From Bimuria novae-zelandiae CBS 107.79 (lineage: Eukaryota > Ascomycota > Dothideomycetes > Pleosporales > Didymosphaeriaceae), in NCBI GenBank assembly GCA_010015655.1, contig ML976708.1, forward strand, positions 411,213-475,212: a DNA stretch of 64,000 nt, in the 5' to 3' direction. Under the pieces are notes generated by a model. That model ran no database searches. It was not told where the DNA came from and saw only the letters and a program-made list of their open reading frames with translations. This document shows positions 24,875-34,787 of the stretch, piece by piece (the first letter of the stretch is position 1; each line of letters opens with the position of its first letter). Made by a program: the position numbers and the translations under genes.

Positions 24875-25546
24875 CTCATCCTGTCGGAGTAGAAAAGATT
24901 GTGTAATTTTCTCCCTCCAGAGTGTACTATCTAGAAGCTGCGGAGTATGTAGATGCACAAGCGTAAATATCGCTAGTCCCAGATAGGTGTAGCCCTCTTA
25001 GAAAGGTGAGTGACAACTAAGCAAGGGTAGGAGTAATCATCTCATAGGGTAAGAGCCATTAAACCATCACACATCCCTAGCACTGCCCGCGACGGCGCCA
25101 CCGTAGAGCTGCCCCCCGAGATCGACGCGGGTGATGGTACCATGCGGCTGCTATTTAACACAACGCCGCGCCTGCCGCGGCGTCGGAGTTGCTAGGCGAG
25201 CCGTGGATTAACCAGCAGGTGGTTGCCGAGAGTGAGGATACGCGGAAGAGGCATAGTTATAAGGGTCGGGGCAAGAAGCGTAAGTGCATGACCCGGCCCG
25301 TGAGTGGAGGTAAAAACTCCACAAGTATTGGAAATTTGTTAGATAGGGTTAAGGAAGAGTGCTGGAAGTGTTGTTGAGTGAGGTGGTTGAGGGTGGTTGA
25401 TTGGAGCTACGACTATTACTGTGCTTATTGTTGAGTAAAGCGGCAGCGAGTAGAGGATACTAAGTATCTATAGACGCCGTAATCCTTTTTCTGCCAGCTC
25501 TACTTCTATGAAATTTTCCACTCCCTAAGAGACAGAAGATTAGTGT
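24875..25546. other. mixed-composition region with coding-like scraps
   Basis: Outside the scrap at 25080-25194 there is an open frame at 25189-25377 with basic residues (HSYKGRGKKRKC) but no family resemblance. The rest is AT-rich spacer up to pogo O. It is probably decayed host sequence. Confidence 0.4.
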
Positions 25547-25548
25547 TA

Positions 25549-27475
25549 AGTCGGGCACCCTAGTTTCCGACACCCCCCATTTTCCGACACCCCGCCAAAT
25601 TTCGCCGCTGCCACCACTCTACGTTGCGAATGTGCTCACAGCTTCATTAAATAATTTTAAAAAAGTATTAAAAAAATCGTATTTAAAGGATTTTAATCGC
25701 TTTCTTTATCTACACTTAAATTATAATTAAGATACCGTTGTGTTAGTTATTAATTCCGTGCTAAACGTTACACTAATAATTACTCTACTTCCTTTTTAAA
25801 GTTACTCTCTTCTTCTATAATAATAACCCCTTGCTCTACGCTTCTTACCTTGCGAATACGTTAAGCAGGCTTTTAATTAGTTTAAGAGAGAACTTCTGTA
25901 AGACTTATAAAAAGATTATTTAGATTAGTTGTAACTTTATAGTGTTTTAGCGGGTTAGCTTGCTCCACCTGCTCACGCAAGGAAGCAATCTTATAGTCTT
26001 ATATAGTAATTATTATTAAGGTATAGTTAAACGCTATAGTAGTAAGCTAAACGCATCGTCGTGTAGTTAGTGAGGAGTTCTTTTTAGAAAATAGCTTTAT
26101 AATATCGCTGCCGCGTTTTGGCGTCCTAATATCTATGGTAGAAGGGGGTAGTGTTGACGGCCGTTCGCGCACTACTACCTAGCAAGAACCTAAGGGCTTC
26201 CTTACGCTCTTAGGGTATAAGCCTATTACCTTCTACCTAGATCGGATGCACTGCTCTTAAAGGCCGATTTTACGTGCTTTTATATAAAATTCAAGAAACT
26301 TAGCCTTCCTAAGCTTTGTTTTATCTATCCAAGCCGTATATTCGCTAATAAAGCGCCGATACGCCGCCTTCAGACTTAAGAAACAGCCCAAATCTAAAGG
26401 CTAGAGTAGATGTAAAGTATAAGCAGGGAAAAAGAGTAAGTAGACATTATTTAAGTAATATATAGTTATAAATTTGTCTAAAGTATAACTACTATAGCCG
26501 TTAATAATAAGTAACCGTGCCTTAGAGGGATTATCAGGCTTAGTCTATAGTAAAAACACCTTTTCTAGCTACTTGACAGCGATGTTATTACTCGTCTATC
26601 TATTTTGCGAAAAGGTAACATGCTAGCCTAGGTTCTAAGCTAAAAACTCCTTCTTAAACCACTGCTCCTAGATGCTCTTAGCCTTAAAGATAATAAGGGG
26701 GTCTAGAGCGACGCCGAGCGCAGAGATATACTCTACTATAGAGGTCTAAGTGTAAGCATTTATTATCTTAACTAGTATAGCGTTTAGGCTCTCCTGCGAG
26801 GAGCCTATAATAAGCCTATTAATGCCCTAGCCCTTTATAATACTGCCCTTGTTAGCATTATACCTGCGCTAGGGGGGAATCTAGCTTACTATTTTGTACA
26901 GGTTAAACAAGTGCCTAATATTTTCTAGAGTAGCCTTATTTACGCGTTCCTAGCTAGTCCAGCGACCTAACTTTAACTTAATAGCTAGGTAGTGTTATAT
27001 AAAGTAACTAGTCTACTTCTTTCTTAGGTTCTTATAGTTACCCTATTACTTAAGAATAATAATTATAATATCCTATACTTGCGCGTACGTTAGCGCATAA
27101 CTAAGGGCCTCTTACTAAAGAATTTATTTCTCTAGAAGCTCTTTTTAAATAGTTATAAGCTATTATTTACTATTATAAGCATACTAATAAGGTTAAGTAC
27201 TATTAAAGCGGCCACGAAAAGTGTTGCGTAGGACCCCGTGTTAGATAGTAGTAGTAGCTAAAGCAACCCTAGATTTAAGGTTTATAAGTATATTCTAGAC
27301 ATCTTCTTCTATGTATCTAGCTATTTAAAGGCAGCGAAAATAGTGCAAAAAATATTTTTAAAATTAGCGAAGAATTAAGTTATTTAAAGTTAATATTTGG
27401 TCGTGGTGCATGGTGGGGGGCGAGGTTGCGGGGCTGTTGGAAACTATGGGGTGTCGGAAACTAGGGTGCCCGACT
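25549..27475 (-). mobile_element. pogo-type DNA transposon O (1.93 kb)
   Basis: Terminal inverted repeats start AGTCGGGCACCCTAG at both ends and extend, imperfectly, for about 45 bp, flanked by TA (25547-25548 and 27476-27477). The left TIR carries TTTCCGACACCCC twice at 17-bp spacing (25564 and 25581). The transposase reads on the minus strand. The outer end differs from the P/A/B/G/H group, so it is a separate family. Confidence 0.88.
25900..27330 (-). pseudogene. pogo-like transposase of element O
   Basis: The minus strand reads the second DDE aspartate region (LLIINGYSSYTLDKF near 26470-26515; the expected Asp is Asn), then NNVYLLFFPAYTLHLL and PLDLGCFLSLKAAYRR near 26390, the third-Asp block with the Asp kept. 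Downstream are KTKLRKAKFLEFYIKARKIG and the C-terminal YPKSVRKPLGS. This matches DDE_1/CENP-B-type transposases. G-to-A and C-to-T changes give several stops. Confidence 0.75.
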
Positions 27476-27477
27476 TA

Positions 27478-27820
27478 ACTTCTTATAAAACGTACGAACG
27501 TACAGGGATTATAAAACATACTTATTACGTTACGTAGTTAATAATTAATTTACTGTTTACGGTACGAACGTACTAATAAAGTGAGAAGTTACGGTCAGAC
27601 CTTAAGCCTAAACATAACGTACTACGTACGGTTGACCACGTTGCCCACCCGCCTTGCGCGTCACGCAACCGACTCACGTGGCACATTGTTGTCTACCCAT
27701 TGCCTCAACCCAACGATAGAACGCAAGAGGGGTCTTAATCCAGACTTCTCAGGTACCAGAAAGAACACCGCCGCGAAGAAGCTCAAGGCCCACCTGCTCG
27801 ACTCTGCACAGCCCATCAAC
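27478..27820. other. upstream region of F-box-like gene with repeated GTACGAACGTAC
   Basis: The 12-mer GTACGAACGTAC occurs at 27492-27503 and 27562-27573, with related ACGTACTACGTACGG near 27619. This may be a short dispersed repeat or a regulatory motif. The open frame that covers 27581-27820 upstream of the chosen ATG has no protein likeness. Confidence 0.4.
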
Positions 27821-28700
27821 ATGAGTGCCGCACCTGCCGATAGCTGCACACCCGTTCTCGCCGAGAACAAGAATGACGACGTACAAAAGGCTCTTGCTAC
27901 GACTACGACGGCGAATTCCGACTCCAGACCCGTGGAAGCCTCACGCCTCGAGCCCCTGCCACGCGAGCTCCGCGAGCTCATCTACTTCTACGCTGGGTAT
28001 CTAGTTGCAGATCGTTGCATCCACAGCTGCGAGAAGAAATGCCGAGCCTTCCTAGACTACGAGCGCACTAGCAAGATTGTAAGCTTGCGTTGGTCGTCGG
28101 AGTCCAACTCCTGGGCCATCTATCCTGCTAGGTCTCTCGTTGCGTGGAAAGGTTTCGAGCTACCCCGCACGTCCTTGAGGTGAACAAGGGTTGTGCTCAC
28201 CCAGAGGCTCGTCAATGGAAGGTCGAAGGTGTGGAAGTCGACGGAGACCGCAGGGTCAGTACATTTTCCATCCCCAGAACATTCTCTACTCTGACCGTGG
28301 TTCGCCATATCGGCCTGAAAGAAGTTCACCACTGACTCTTGACTGTAGTTCAACAAACACGATTTCGAACTCCCATGCAACACCAGTATACTTCGCGCTA
28401 GCCGATTCTACTTTCACGACGTGGTGGCTTGTTTCGACTACCCCGAAACAGCCTGCAAAGGCACATCCATCTCCGATCAGGCTCGGCGCGGCCTTTTCCG
28501 TCCAAGGATTCCTTCTGATTGTGGGCACAAATGATATGTCTTCAAATGATGAAGTGGAGGTTTTTGAGGGCTCATCATGCGCGAAACGTGGGTTTGGCTT
28601 CTTGAAAGAATACATCATCGCGTTTTTCAGTTTCTGCGTGTCGTCGAAGACGATAAAAGAAAAGCTTGAAAGAGCACATACAGATACGACGGATTAATGT
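27821..28700 (+). pseudogene. F-box-like/2EXR-type protein gene, apparently frameshifted
   Basis: The start was chosen at ATG 27821 because it has a good context (CATCAACATGAG) and the frame before it is not protein-like. The frame runs 120 codons to TGA at 28181-28183. Residues 44-60 (LEPLPRELRELIYFYAG) match the short F-box/2EXR motif common in Dothideomycete proteins, which usually run to about 250-350 residues. After that, similarity seems to continue in other frames: ATPHVLEVNKGCAHPEA in +1 around 28155-28210, then IFHPQNILYSDRG, then FYFHDVVACFDYPETACKG around 28400-28460. This suggests two or more small indels rather than introns. Base composition is host-like. Function is unknown; F-box proteins generally select substrates for ubiquitin ligases. 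Confidence 0.45.
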
Positions 28701-28704
28701 AGTA

Positions 28705-28730
28705 GGGCTAGTCCTGTTCAGGACTAGCCC
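28705..28730. terminator. perfect 12-bp-arm hairpin
   Basis: GGGCTAGTCCTG (28705-28716), a TT loop, and CAGGACTAGCCC (28719-28730). It lies just after the F-box-like remnant. It may mark a transcript end or be a remnant of a small palindromic element. Confidence 0.5.
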
Positions 28731-28739
28731 CGTTTACTG

Positions 28740-29245
28740 GCACTAATGGGCTTAATTGCACCCTCGTCCTTTCGCACGAAGATAGAGACCTTTTTTAATT
28801 CCACAACCCATGATACAAGATCCGTCTGCATCTAAAACTCTCTTGTACTTGCTGTTGCTCACTATTTTTAGCACTGCCGTTTGACCTGACGCGCGCCCGC
28901 TTTCCGTAAGTTTGTGCTACACCTAACACTATTAACCACAACATTAGCATGAAGCCCTCAAAACGTCAGCTAGCGGCAACATGGCTGTCTTCCAGTCACC
29001 CAAGAGACTCTGAACGCCTCATCCCCCACTGCGCACACAAACAGCCCATCCGCTACAACCTCTCAATCCTGCCCCTCACCCTCGTGTCTAGACCTCCTAC
29101 CCCTTGAGCTCCGCTCGCGCGTCATGCCTAATCACGAAGTCCAGTGCGGGACTTGCGCCTTGTCGCCCAGCACACCGTCTTTCCCATTAACACCATTATC
29201 GATCTTCGCCGGGGTCGGCCTTTTAAAGCGCGGCTCTAGCGGCTC
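28740..29245. other. intergenic region 3' of hmgA
   Basis: Normal base composition. A 52-codon open frame (28950-29108, starting MKPSKRQLAATWL) has no resemblance to anything I know. No repeat was seen. Confidence 0.5.
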
Positions 29246-30605
29246 CTAACTCTCCGCATTGTACCCTTCTTGCACCTTCTTGCACTTCTTTAGGCCCCAA
29301 TCTGTCATGCCCACCATCAAGCAACCATCGAGCATGAAGGCCATGCTCGCTTCGCCCACCTTGTGCGGTTGCAATTGCGCGTTCGCCGCTTTCTCGTGCG
29401 TGGCGGCATCTGGGCCGTGCCCAGCCATGACGTTGTGAAGCGACGCACCAGCAGGCTGGAACCCGCCGCCGGTTTTGGCGTCGTATCGGCCCTGGATAAG
29501 GCCCATGAACTCGGACATGGTGTTACGGTGGTACTACGGCGGTCGGAACGTATCTTCTGCGACTAGCCATCTCGGTGGGAAGATGACGAAATCTACTACC
29601 GCGGAGCCGAGGTGGTCAGATTGTGCGGTTAAGACTGTGTATATGGAAGGATCGGGGTGGTCGTATGAGACGCTGCCTATGGTGTTGAAACGCTTGAGAT
29701 CGTATTTGTAAGGGTAGTAGAGACCGTGCCAGGCGACGACGTCGAACGGAGTGTGTCCTTGTCTGGCAGAGAAGAGGTGACCTGCAAATTTGCAGAGTAC
29801 ATGCCATTCTGACTCGGTATCCTCGTCAAAGTCGGCAATGGGTGCTTGGAAGTCGCGAGCGTTCGCAAGACAATTGGAGCCAATTGGCCCCAGTTCTGGC
29901 AGCTGGAAGTGGCCTTGATACAGCTCCAAGATGTATCCGCGCACAGGTCCCTCGGGCAGGTCTACACCGTACTTTATGCCGCGCGGGATGACGCAAATCT
30001 CGTTTGGTCGCACCAGTAAACGGCCCATCTCGGTGCGAATATCCAGGATACTGTGTTGAGGAACGATGAGGAAGTCACCGTCGGCCGAGTAGAAGGCCTC
30101 TTTCGCGTCCATGCTCTTTCCTGCAGCATAGATGTACATGCCCAAACCCTGCTTCATAGTGGGGTCGCCAGCACCGGCTACCAGATGTAGCGAGTGCAAC
30201 CAATCCCCCGTCTTATCCAGGTCGAAAGGGTCCCATCGCAGCTGATTGGGAATGTGGTGGATCTTCTCGTATGGTTTATTCTCGGGGTTGGTATTTTATG
30301 TGGAGGATTCGCGGGGCTCGACGTTGCTGTGTCCGCAGGAGGGCAGGACGCGGTATAGCCATGTTTGCTAATTCTCGTGGCGCGGCGCGGTGAAGGCGGT
30401 CCTAGATAGTCTCTCAGTGTAGAAAGCATACGGAGGTTTTTGAGGAGAGTTTGCGCCGATGGGTAAGGCTCCTTCGACTGCTTCTGACCTGGTCACGAAT
30501 CAGCAGGCATTGGTTGGTCACTGGGGCTGGTACGTACTCGTGGTAGGAGTTGAAGCCATTCATGTACCGATACTTTTCCTTGCGGGCGAAGTGTGAGGAA
30601 GGCAT
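29246..30605 (-). pseudogene. hmgA: homogentisate 1,2-dioxygenase, inactivated by three in-frame stops
   Basis: The enzyme opens the ring of homogentisate to maleylacetoacetate in tyrosine/phenylalanine catabolism. With a 49-nt intron (30489-30537, GTACGT...CCAG), the frame runs from ATG 30605 to TGA 29246 as 436 codons, the usual length (about 440). Landmarks are KEKYRYMNGFNSYHE at the N-terminus, [18 protein letters not shown], and the iron ligands H343 and E349 (HRNTMSEF) and H380 (GHGPD), all preserved. Stops occur at codon 63 (TAG, 30368-30370), codon 87 (TAA, 30296-30298) and codon 341 (TAG, 29534-29536). The first two fit CAG/CAA to TAG/TAA, a RIP-type change. The third replaces a conserved Tyr by a transversion. 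There is no frameshift. Divergent from fahA. Confidence 0.9.
30489..30537 (-). other. hmgA: hmgA intron (49 nt)
   Basis: Donor GTACGT and acceptor CCAG on the minus strand. Splicing joins GA|G to give a Glu-Ser-Glu-Ala-Val-Glu-Gly run that leads into [13 protein letters not shown], the conserved N-terminal segment of the family. Every later codon position, including the final stop, falls in frame. Confidence 0.85.
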
Positions 30606-30888
30606 CGGGATCAGACTACACGTCGAGGTTGTGCTTGTTCAAAAGTATACGCTCCTAGGCGCTTCTTTCTTGTGAAGGAAATTTTCGATGTAGTGCACGT
30701 AGCTTGGGGTACGAGGCCGTTATAAGCATGAGCCCCAACTGATGGTTCGGCCACGGTTGCTAGAGACGCGGCAAAGAGCGGCTTGCGCTTCCGAACACAA
30801 AGCGGAGGCGTGAGGAGCAAACCTGTGATGCAGGGTTGGGTGTGCGTCGGAATGGCGGAACCATTCCACTGCCCCCTGCAACGAACTA

Positions 30889-32996
30889 ACGTGCCCGTGC
30901 GCAGTGTGCCCGGATTCACAGTGTGCCCCGCAGAACACCACATGCCCAATCTCAAAATGAGGCTGTACAGCGCCACACAATAGCTTAATATTAATAGAAA
31001 TATAGTGTTGTAGTAATTAGATGCTTGCGATTAACTTGTACTATCTATATTTTTATGGGAGGTTGACGTTGCGGCCACGTGATGTGACTTTAGCTAGAGT
31101 AGTAGATAGCTTATCTTTAGCTTAAACACTAGCGTGAGCAGCGCTAGCGCGTTTTTAACGCTTATTACTTAGTAAGACTACTTATAAGGCTTTACGCTTA
31201 CATTATTAAGCTTATTAGATAGATTTTTTTTAGTATTAAGCTTTAACTTTACGCGCGCGTTTAGCTACTTTCTTAGCTTTCTCTTGCTCCTTAACGTCCT
31301 TAAGCCTTTGCTTTTCTACACGCTTTTCCTTAAGCTTAACTTAACGCTATAGTTAAGCCTCCTTACGCTACTTCTTAGCCCGTGCTTTTTAAAGTTTCTC
31401 CTCTATCTTATCTCGCTCTTGTACTACTTCTCTAGCTTAAGCTTCACGTAGCTTGCGAGGAGACTAGTGGACAGCGCTACTATAATACTTCTAGCGCTAT
31501 TAAAGGTTAAGGGCTTTGCCTTTCTTCTTATATTTCTGCTTATAGTGAAGAGCCTCCTTAAAGCCCTTATTCTTATGCTTTAATAGCTTAATCTACATAG
31601 AGAGATGGTAAACGCTAGAACGTAGCTTTTTTGCCTTATACTAATAGCTATTAGTAATAGTAGCTTAAACTAATTAATCTATCTTTCTCTAATTATAATT
31701 AGAGAGCCCTAATAATAAGCTTCTCTTAGCTTCTAGCGTGCTAGTAAATCTACGGAGGATAACGTTAGCGTCTATTAGCTAGATCCTAGTAGCTTCGAAG
31801 GCCTTTAATATAAGGCTCTCCGTAAAGGAGGATATTTAGGCGCTCTAGAAGAGTAAGAAGAAGTCTCCTTTCTTAATTAGAATAAGGCCTTAAGCCTTAT
31901 GTAGATAGTTAGTAAGCTTGTTAGAGTAGGCTTAAAAAAGTAGCTTAAATAGCACTACATCGAGTAGCTAGAGCGTGTAAGTTAAATAGGGAGGAAGGAC
32001 TATAAGGAGGATCTTGTAATAATTATAGTAGTTAATAAACTCTATCGTGACATAAGATCTATAACTATTAAGGATAAGCAATTACTATCTCCCTAATTAC
32101 TACTTTATATAGTAATTAAACACCTGCTTAAGCTAAGCTAGGCCTATGTTATAGTTTAACTAGCCTGTTAGAGATAATAAAATAAAGACCTTATGTTCTC
32201 CTGCCTTAATATCTTCTACCTAACTTAATTGTATAGCTCCTTTTTTAGCTACGTAGATAAGGGCTAAAGGTAGCAAGCTCTTATTAGCGTAGTAGTAGGC
32301 TAGGAGTGTTAGAAACTCGCGTAATCTATCTTAAAGAGATACTTAAACCTCCTTCTTTTTTTATTAATGCCTACTATATATCCTCTTGCTTTTGCCTATT
32401 AAGCTAATTAAGAAGCCCTTCTTATCTATATTATATATATCTTAAGCCTTAAGGTGATATTTAGTGATCTTTTAATACAGTAGCTCGAAGTAGAGATAGT
32501 ATTTTAACTTAGAATTAGCTAGGTGGCGCGTATAATCTATAGTAATAGTCTACTTTAAAATGAGATAGATCTCGTGCTAGTTAATAAAGCGAGTAACCTA
32601 GCTCTTGCTAAGCTACTAACGGGCTACTTCTAATAAGAAATTCCTAATTATCTCCCTCGTAGGAGGTAGGCCTTACTTATTAAGCTTAGTAATATATCGT
32701 ATAAGCTCTAACTCCTGTTATGGGTTAAGAGCTTGCCTGCTGGCATGCCTAGCATCCCTAGGCCCTGTCACGCCTCTCCATCGCCGCCCCAGAGTTGACC
32801 GGTCAACGCCATGCTTTTCAGCAACTTCCTTTAATGTAAATTGTTCTTCTAAACCTTGCGATTTTAGATCCTTAATTGCCTTATTAATTAGAGCTATGGT
32901 CGTGGAGTTATCGCGCGTTGGAGTTGTGGTGTTGAGACGCGCGTTGGTGTTCTGCGGGGCACACTGTGAATCCGGGCACACTGCGCACGGACACGT
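30889..32996 (-). mobile_element. Fot1/pogo DNA transposon P (2.11 kb)
   Basis: 52-bp inverted repeats are flanked by TA (30887-30888 and 32997-32998). The ends read ACGTGTCCGTGCGCAG at the right (inverted) and ACGTGCCCGTGCGCAG at the left. CAGTGTGCCC is repeated at 17 bp (30902 and 30919). The transposase reads on the minus strand, with an intact-looking helix-turn-helix start near 32718-32915 (INKAIKDLKSQGLEEQFTLK, KHGVDRSTLGRRWRG). The rest is strongly RIP-mutated. It is the only element inside the host gene pair. Confidence 0.93.
31100..32915 (-). pseudogene. pogo/Fot1 transposase of element P
   Basis: The N-terminal Psq helix-turn-helix is readable (AEKHGVDRSTLGRRWRGVTG, near 32760-32815), followed by many TAA/TAG codons. 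The Lys/Arg-rich coiled-coil tail typical of the family lies near the left end, as Arg/Lys-rich frames at 31250-31450. The enzyme is dead. Confidence 0.75.
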
Positions 32997-33177
32997 TAGC
33001 GCCTGGGCATATCCCCCGCCTTCCATCCCAATGCCGTCACCAACCGCCGTTGTCGGTGCCCGCTTCTCCACTTGACTGTGACAAGGCTCAGCGTCAGCTT
33101 GTGAAACATTGTCATCATGTTGGGATCTTACATGTGCGCGTTGCTTCGGCCCCCTTAAGCACACACCTACTATCAGC

Positions 33178-34527
33178 ATGCCTCCTCTTCGCTCCTGGTT
33201 CAGCATCCCTCGCGGTTCGCACTTCTCGCTCGCGAATATCCCCTTTGGCATCGTCTCCACATCCTCCAATAAGTCGCAGCGCGTAGCAGTTGCTATTGGT
33301 GACCACGCGCTGGATCTCGAGGCATTTGCCGCTAACAATGGCTTCTCCGCGCTCTCTACAATCCAGCCGCATCAGGCCGTATTTTCTGAGCCTTCGTTGA
33401 ATGCATTTGCTGCACTTGGTCGGCCAATCCACTCCGTAGTGAGGAAGTACATTCAGAGCGTGTTCGCGGAGAATACGGATTTTCCCAATGTCCTGAAGAA
33501 TAACTCAGCGCTGCAGACACAGGCCCTTCTTCCGCTCAAAGAGGTGCAATGCCATTTACCCTTTAAGATTGGCGACTACACAGACTTCTTCGTGGGCATG
33601 AACCATGCCTACAACTGCGGCGTCATGTTTCGGGGCCCAGCGAACGCGTTGAATCCCAACTATAAACACCTCCCTGTCGGCTATCACGGTCGAGCCTCCT
33701 CAGTCGTTCCTTCCGGCACTCCGATTCGCCGTCCGCACGGCCAGTTCCTGCCAAACCCCAGTTCCGAAGAGAAGGCACCCGTCTATGCACCGATAAACCG
33801 CCTCGACTATGAGCTGGAGCTGGGCGCCTTTGTATGCAAGCCGAACAAGATGGGAGAGCCTGTACCCATTGGGGAGGCAGAGGACAACCTGTTTGGGCTT
33901 GTTATGCTGAACGACTGGTCAGCACGAGACGTTCAATCTTGGGAATATATTCCATTAGGACCCTTCAATGCGAAAAACTTTGGAACCAGTATCAGCACTT
34001 GGGTCGTACTAATGGATGCGCTCGAGCCGTTTAAGGTCAAGGGCATTGAGAATGACAAGGAGGTTCTGCCATATCTCAAGCAAAAGGGCGACAAAACTGT
34101 TTACGACATCCAGTTGAAGGTGGACCTGAAAAGTATGGAAGGCTGCAATTTTCGAACATAACTTCGCTAACAGAAATCAGCAAACCCCGGAAACTTGTCC
34201 ACCGTTGCCAACTCAAACGGCCGCCATCTCCTGTGGTCTTTCCCTCAATGTCTAGCGCACCACACTTCGACTGGCTGCAACCTGCAAACAGGTGACTTGC
34301 TTGGATCTGGAACAATAAGCGGCACCTCTCCAGAAGAGCACGGCTGTCTACTCGAACGGACCGAGGGCGGAAAGAAGTCCATCAAGATTGGCAATGAGGA
34401 GCGAGTGTTTTTAAAGGATGGCGACGAAGTCACATTCACTGGCGTCTGCGGCGCCGACGAGGAGGCTCTGGTAGGTTTTGGAACCGTCACAGGCAGGATA
34501 GAGCCCGCGCTGAACCTTGGCCACTGA
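33178..34527 (+). CDS. fahA: fumarylacetoacetase, intact, one intron
   Basis: Last step of tyrosine/phenylalanine catabolism: fumarylacetoacetate to fumarate plus acetoacetate, in the cytosol as a metal-dependent dimer. ATG 33178 is preferred over an upstream in-frame ATG-like start (33109) because MPPLRSWFSIPRGSHFSLAN matches the family N-terminus. Exon 1 runs 33178-34132, a 48-nt intron 34133-34180 (GTATGG...ATCAG), and exon 2 34181-34527, giving 433 residues, the usual length. The metal ligands D136, E212, E214 and D246 and the catalytic H143 (MNHAYN) are all present, as are PVGYHGRASS and LLGSGTISG. No RIP-type stop is seen. Regulation was probably shared with hmgA through the divergent promoter. 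Confidence 0.95.
34133..34180 (+). other. fahA: fahA intron (48 nt)
   Basis: GT at 34133 and AG at 34179-34180. It removes two stop codons and joins DLK to TNPGN, restoring the family pattern. A nearer AG (34172-34173) would shift the frame and is rejected. Confidence 0.88.
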
Positions 34528-34528
34528 G

Positions 34529-34547
34529 ATTTCGTTTTTAACGAAAT
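34529..34547. terminator. 8-bp-arm hairpin just after fahA stop
   Basis: ATTTCGTT, loop TTT, AACGAAAT, starting 2 nt after the TGA. A small 3' UTR stem-loop. Functional meaning is uncertain. Confidence 0.4.
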
Positions 34548-34785
34548 GTAATGAATAGATTCTGGGTGTGCTCCAAAGTCGACCTACGTGAAGTTATATG
34601 GGTGCCCTCCTCCATAGCTCGACTACCCAGGTTATTTTTCACGCTCTTTTAAAGAAGCAAGTTGTATCACGGTACCCCTTCGTTCCCGCAAATTTCCCTA
34701 AAGTCGGTTTCACAAAGCTCTTACGAGCCATTTTCATCCACACGATCATACAAGGCGACAAGAAATGTTGCAGGGTCCAGCCCAC
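34548..34785. other. fahA 3' flank
   Basis: Host-like composition with no recognisable gene. It ends at the TA used by pogo A (34786-34787). Confidence 0.6.
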
Positions 34786-34787
34786 TA

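Larger units (their letters stand above)
30606..33177. promoter_or_regulatory. hmgA-fahA divergent promoter, split by a pogo insertion
   Basis: The two genes diverge. Without element P and one TA copy the start codons would be 462 bp apart (30606-30888 plus 32999-33177), a length typical of a shared bidirectional promoter in fungal tyrosine clusters. P now places 2.1 kb between them. Pyrimidine-rich stretches occur upstream of fahA (33001-33075). I can name no operator with confidence. Confidence 0.6.

Noticed and set aside
27661..27981. 106-codon minus-strand open frame
   Set aside because: Antisense shadow of the GC-rich start of the F-box-like gene.
28286..28618. 110-codon minus-strand open frame opposite the F-box-like remnant
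   Set aside because: No family resemblance; the plus strand has better patches (FYFHDVVACFDYPE).
28950..29108. 52-codon open frame starting MKPSKRQLAATWL
   Set aside because: Short, no similarity and no neighbouring support; kept only as a remark.
29246..29533. Separate small gene at the 3' end of hmgA
   Set aside because: The open frame starting MSEFMGLIQ is simply the C-terminal part of hmgA after the stop at codon 341, in the same frame.
30611..30976. 121-codon minus-strand open frame upstream of hmgA
   Set aside because: It crosses the boundary of pogo P and reads through its TIR, so it is chance sequence.
33109..33177. Upstream in-frame start for fahA (23 extra residues)
   Set aside because: The extension is Cys-rich and unlike the family. 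The ATG at 33178 gives the conserved N-terminus.
34133..34173. 41-nt intron in fahA
   Set aside because: Its length is not a multiple of three although both flanking frames agree; the acceptor at 34179-34180 fits the frame and the protein family.
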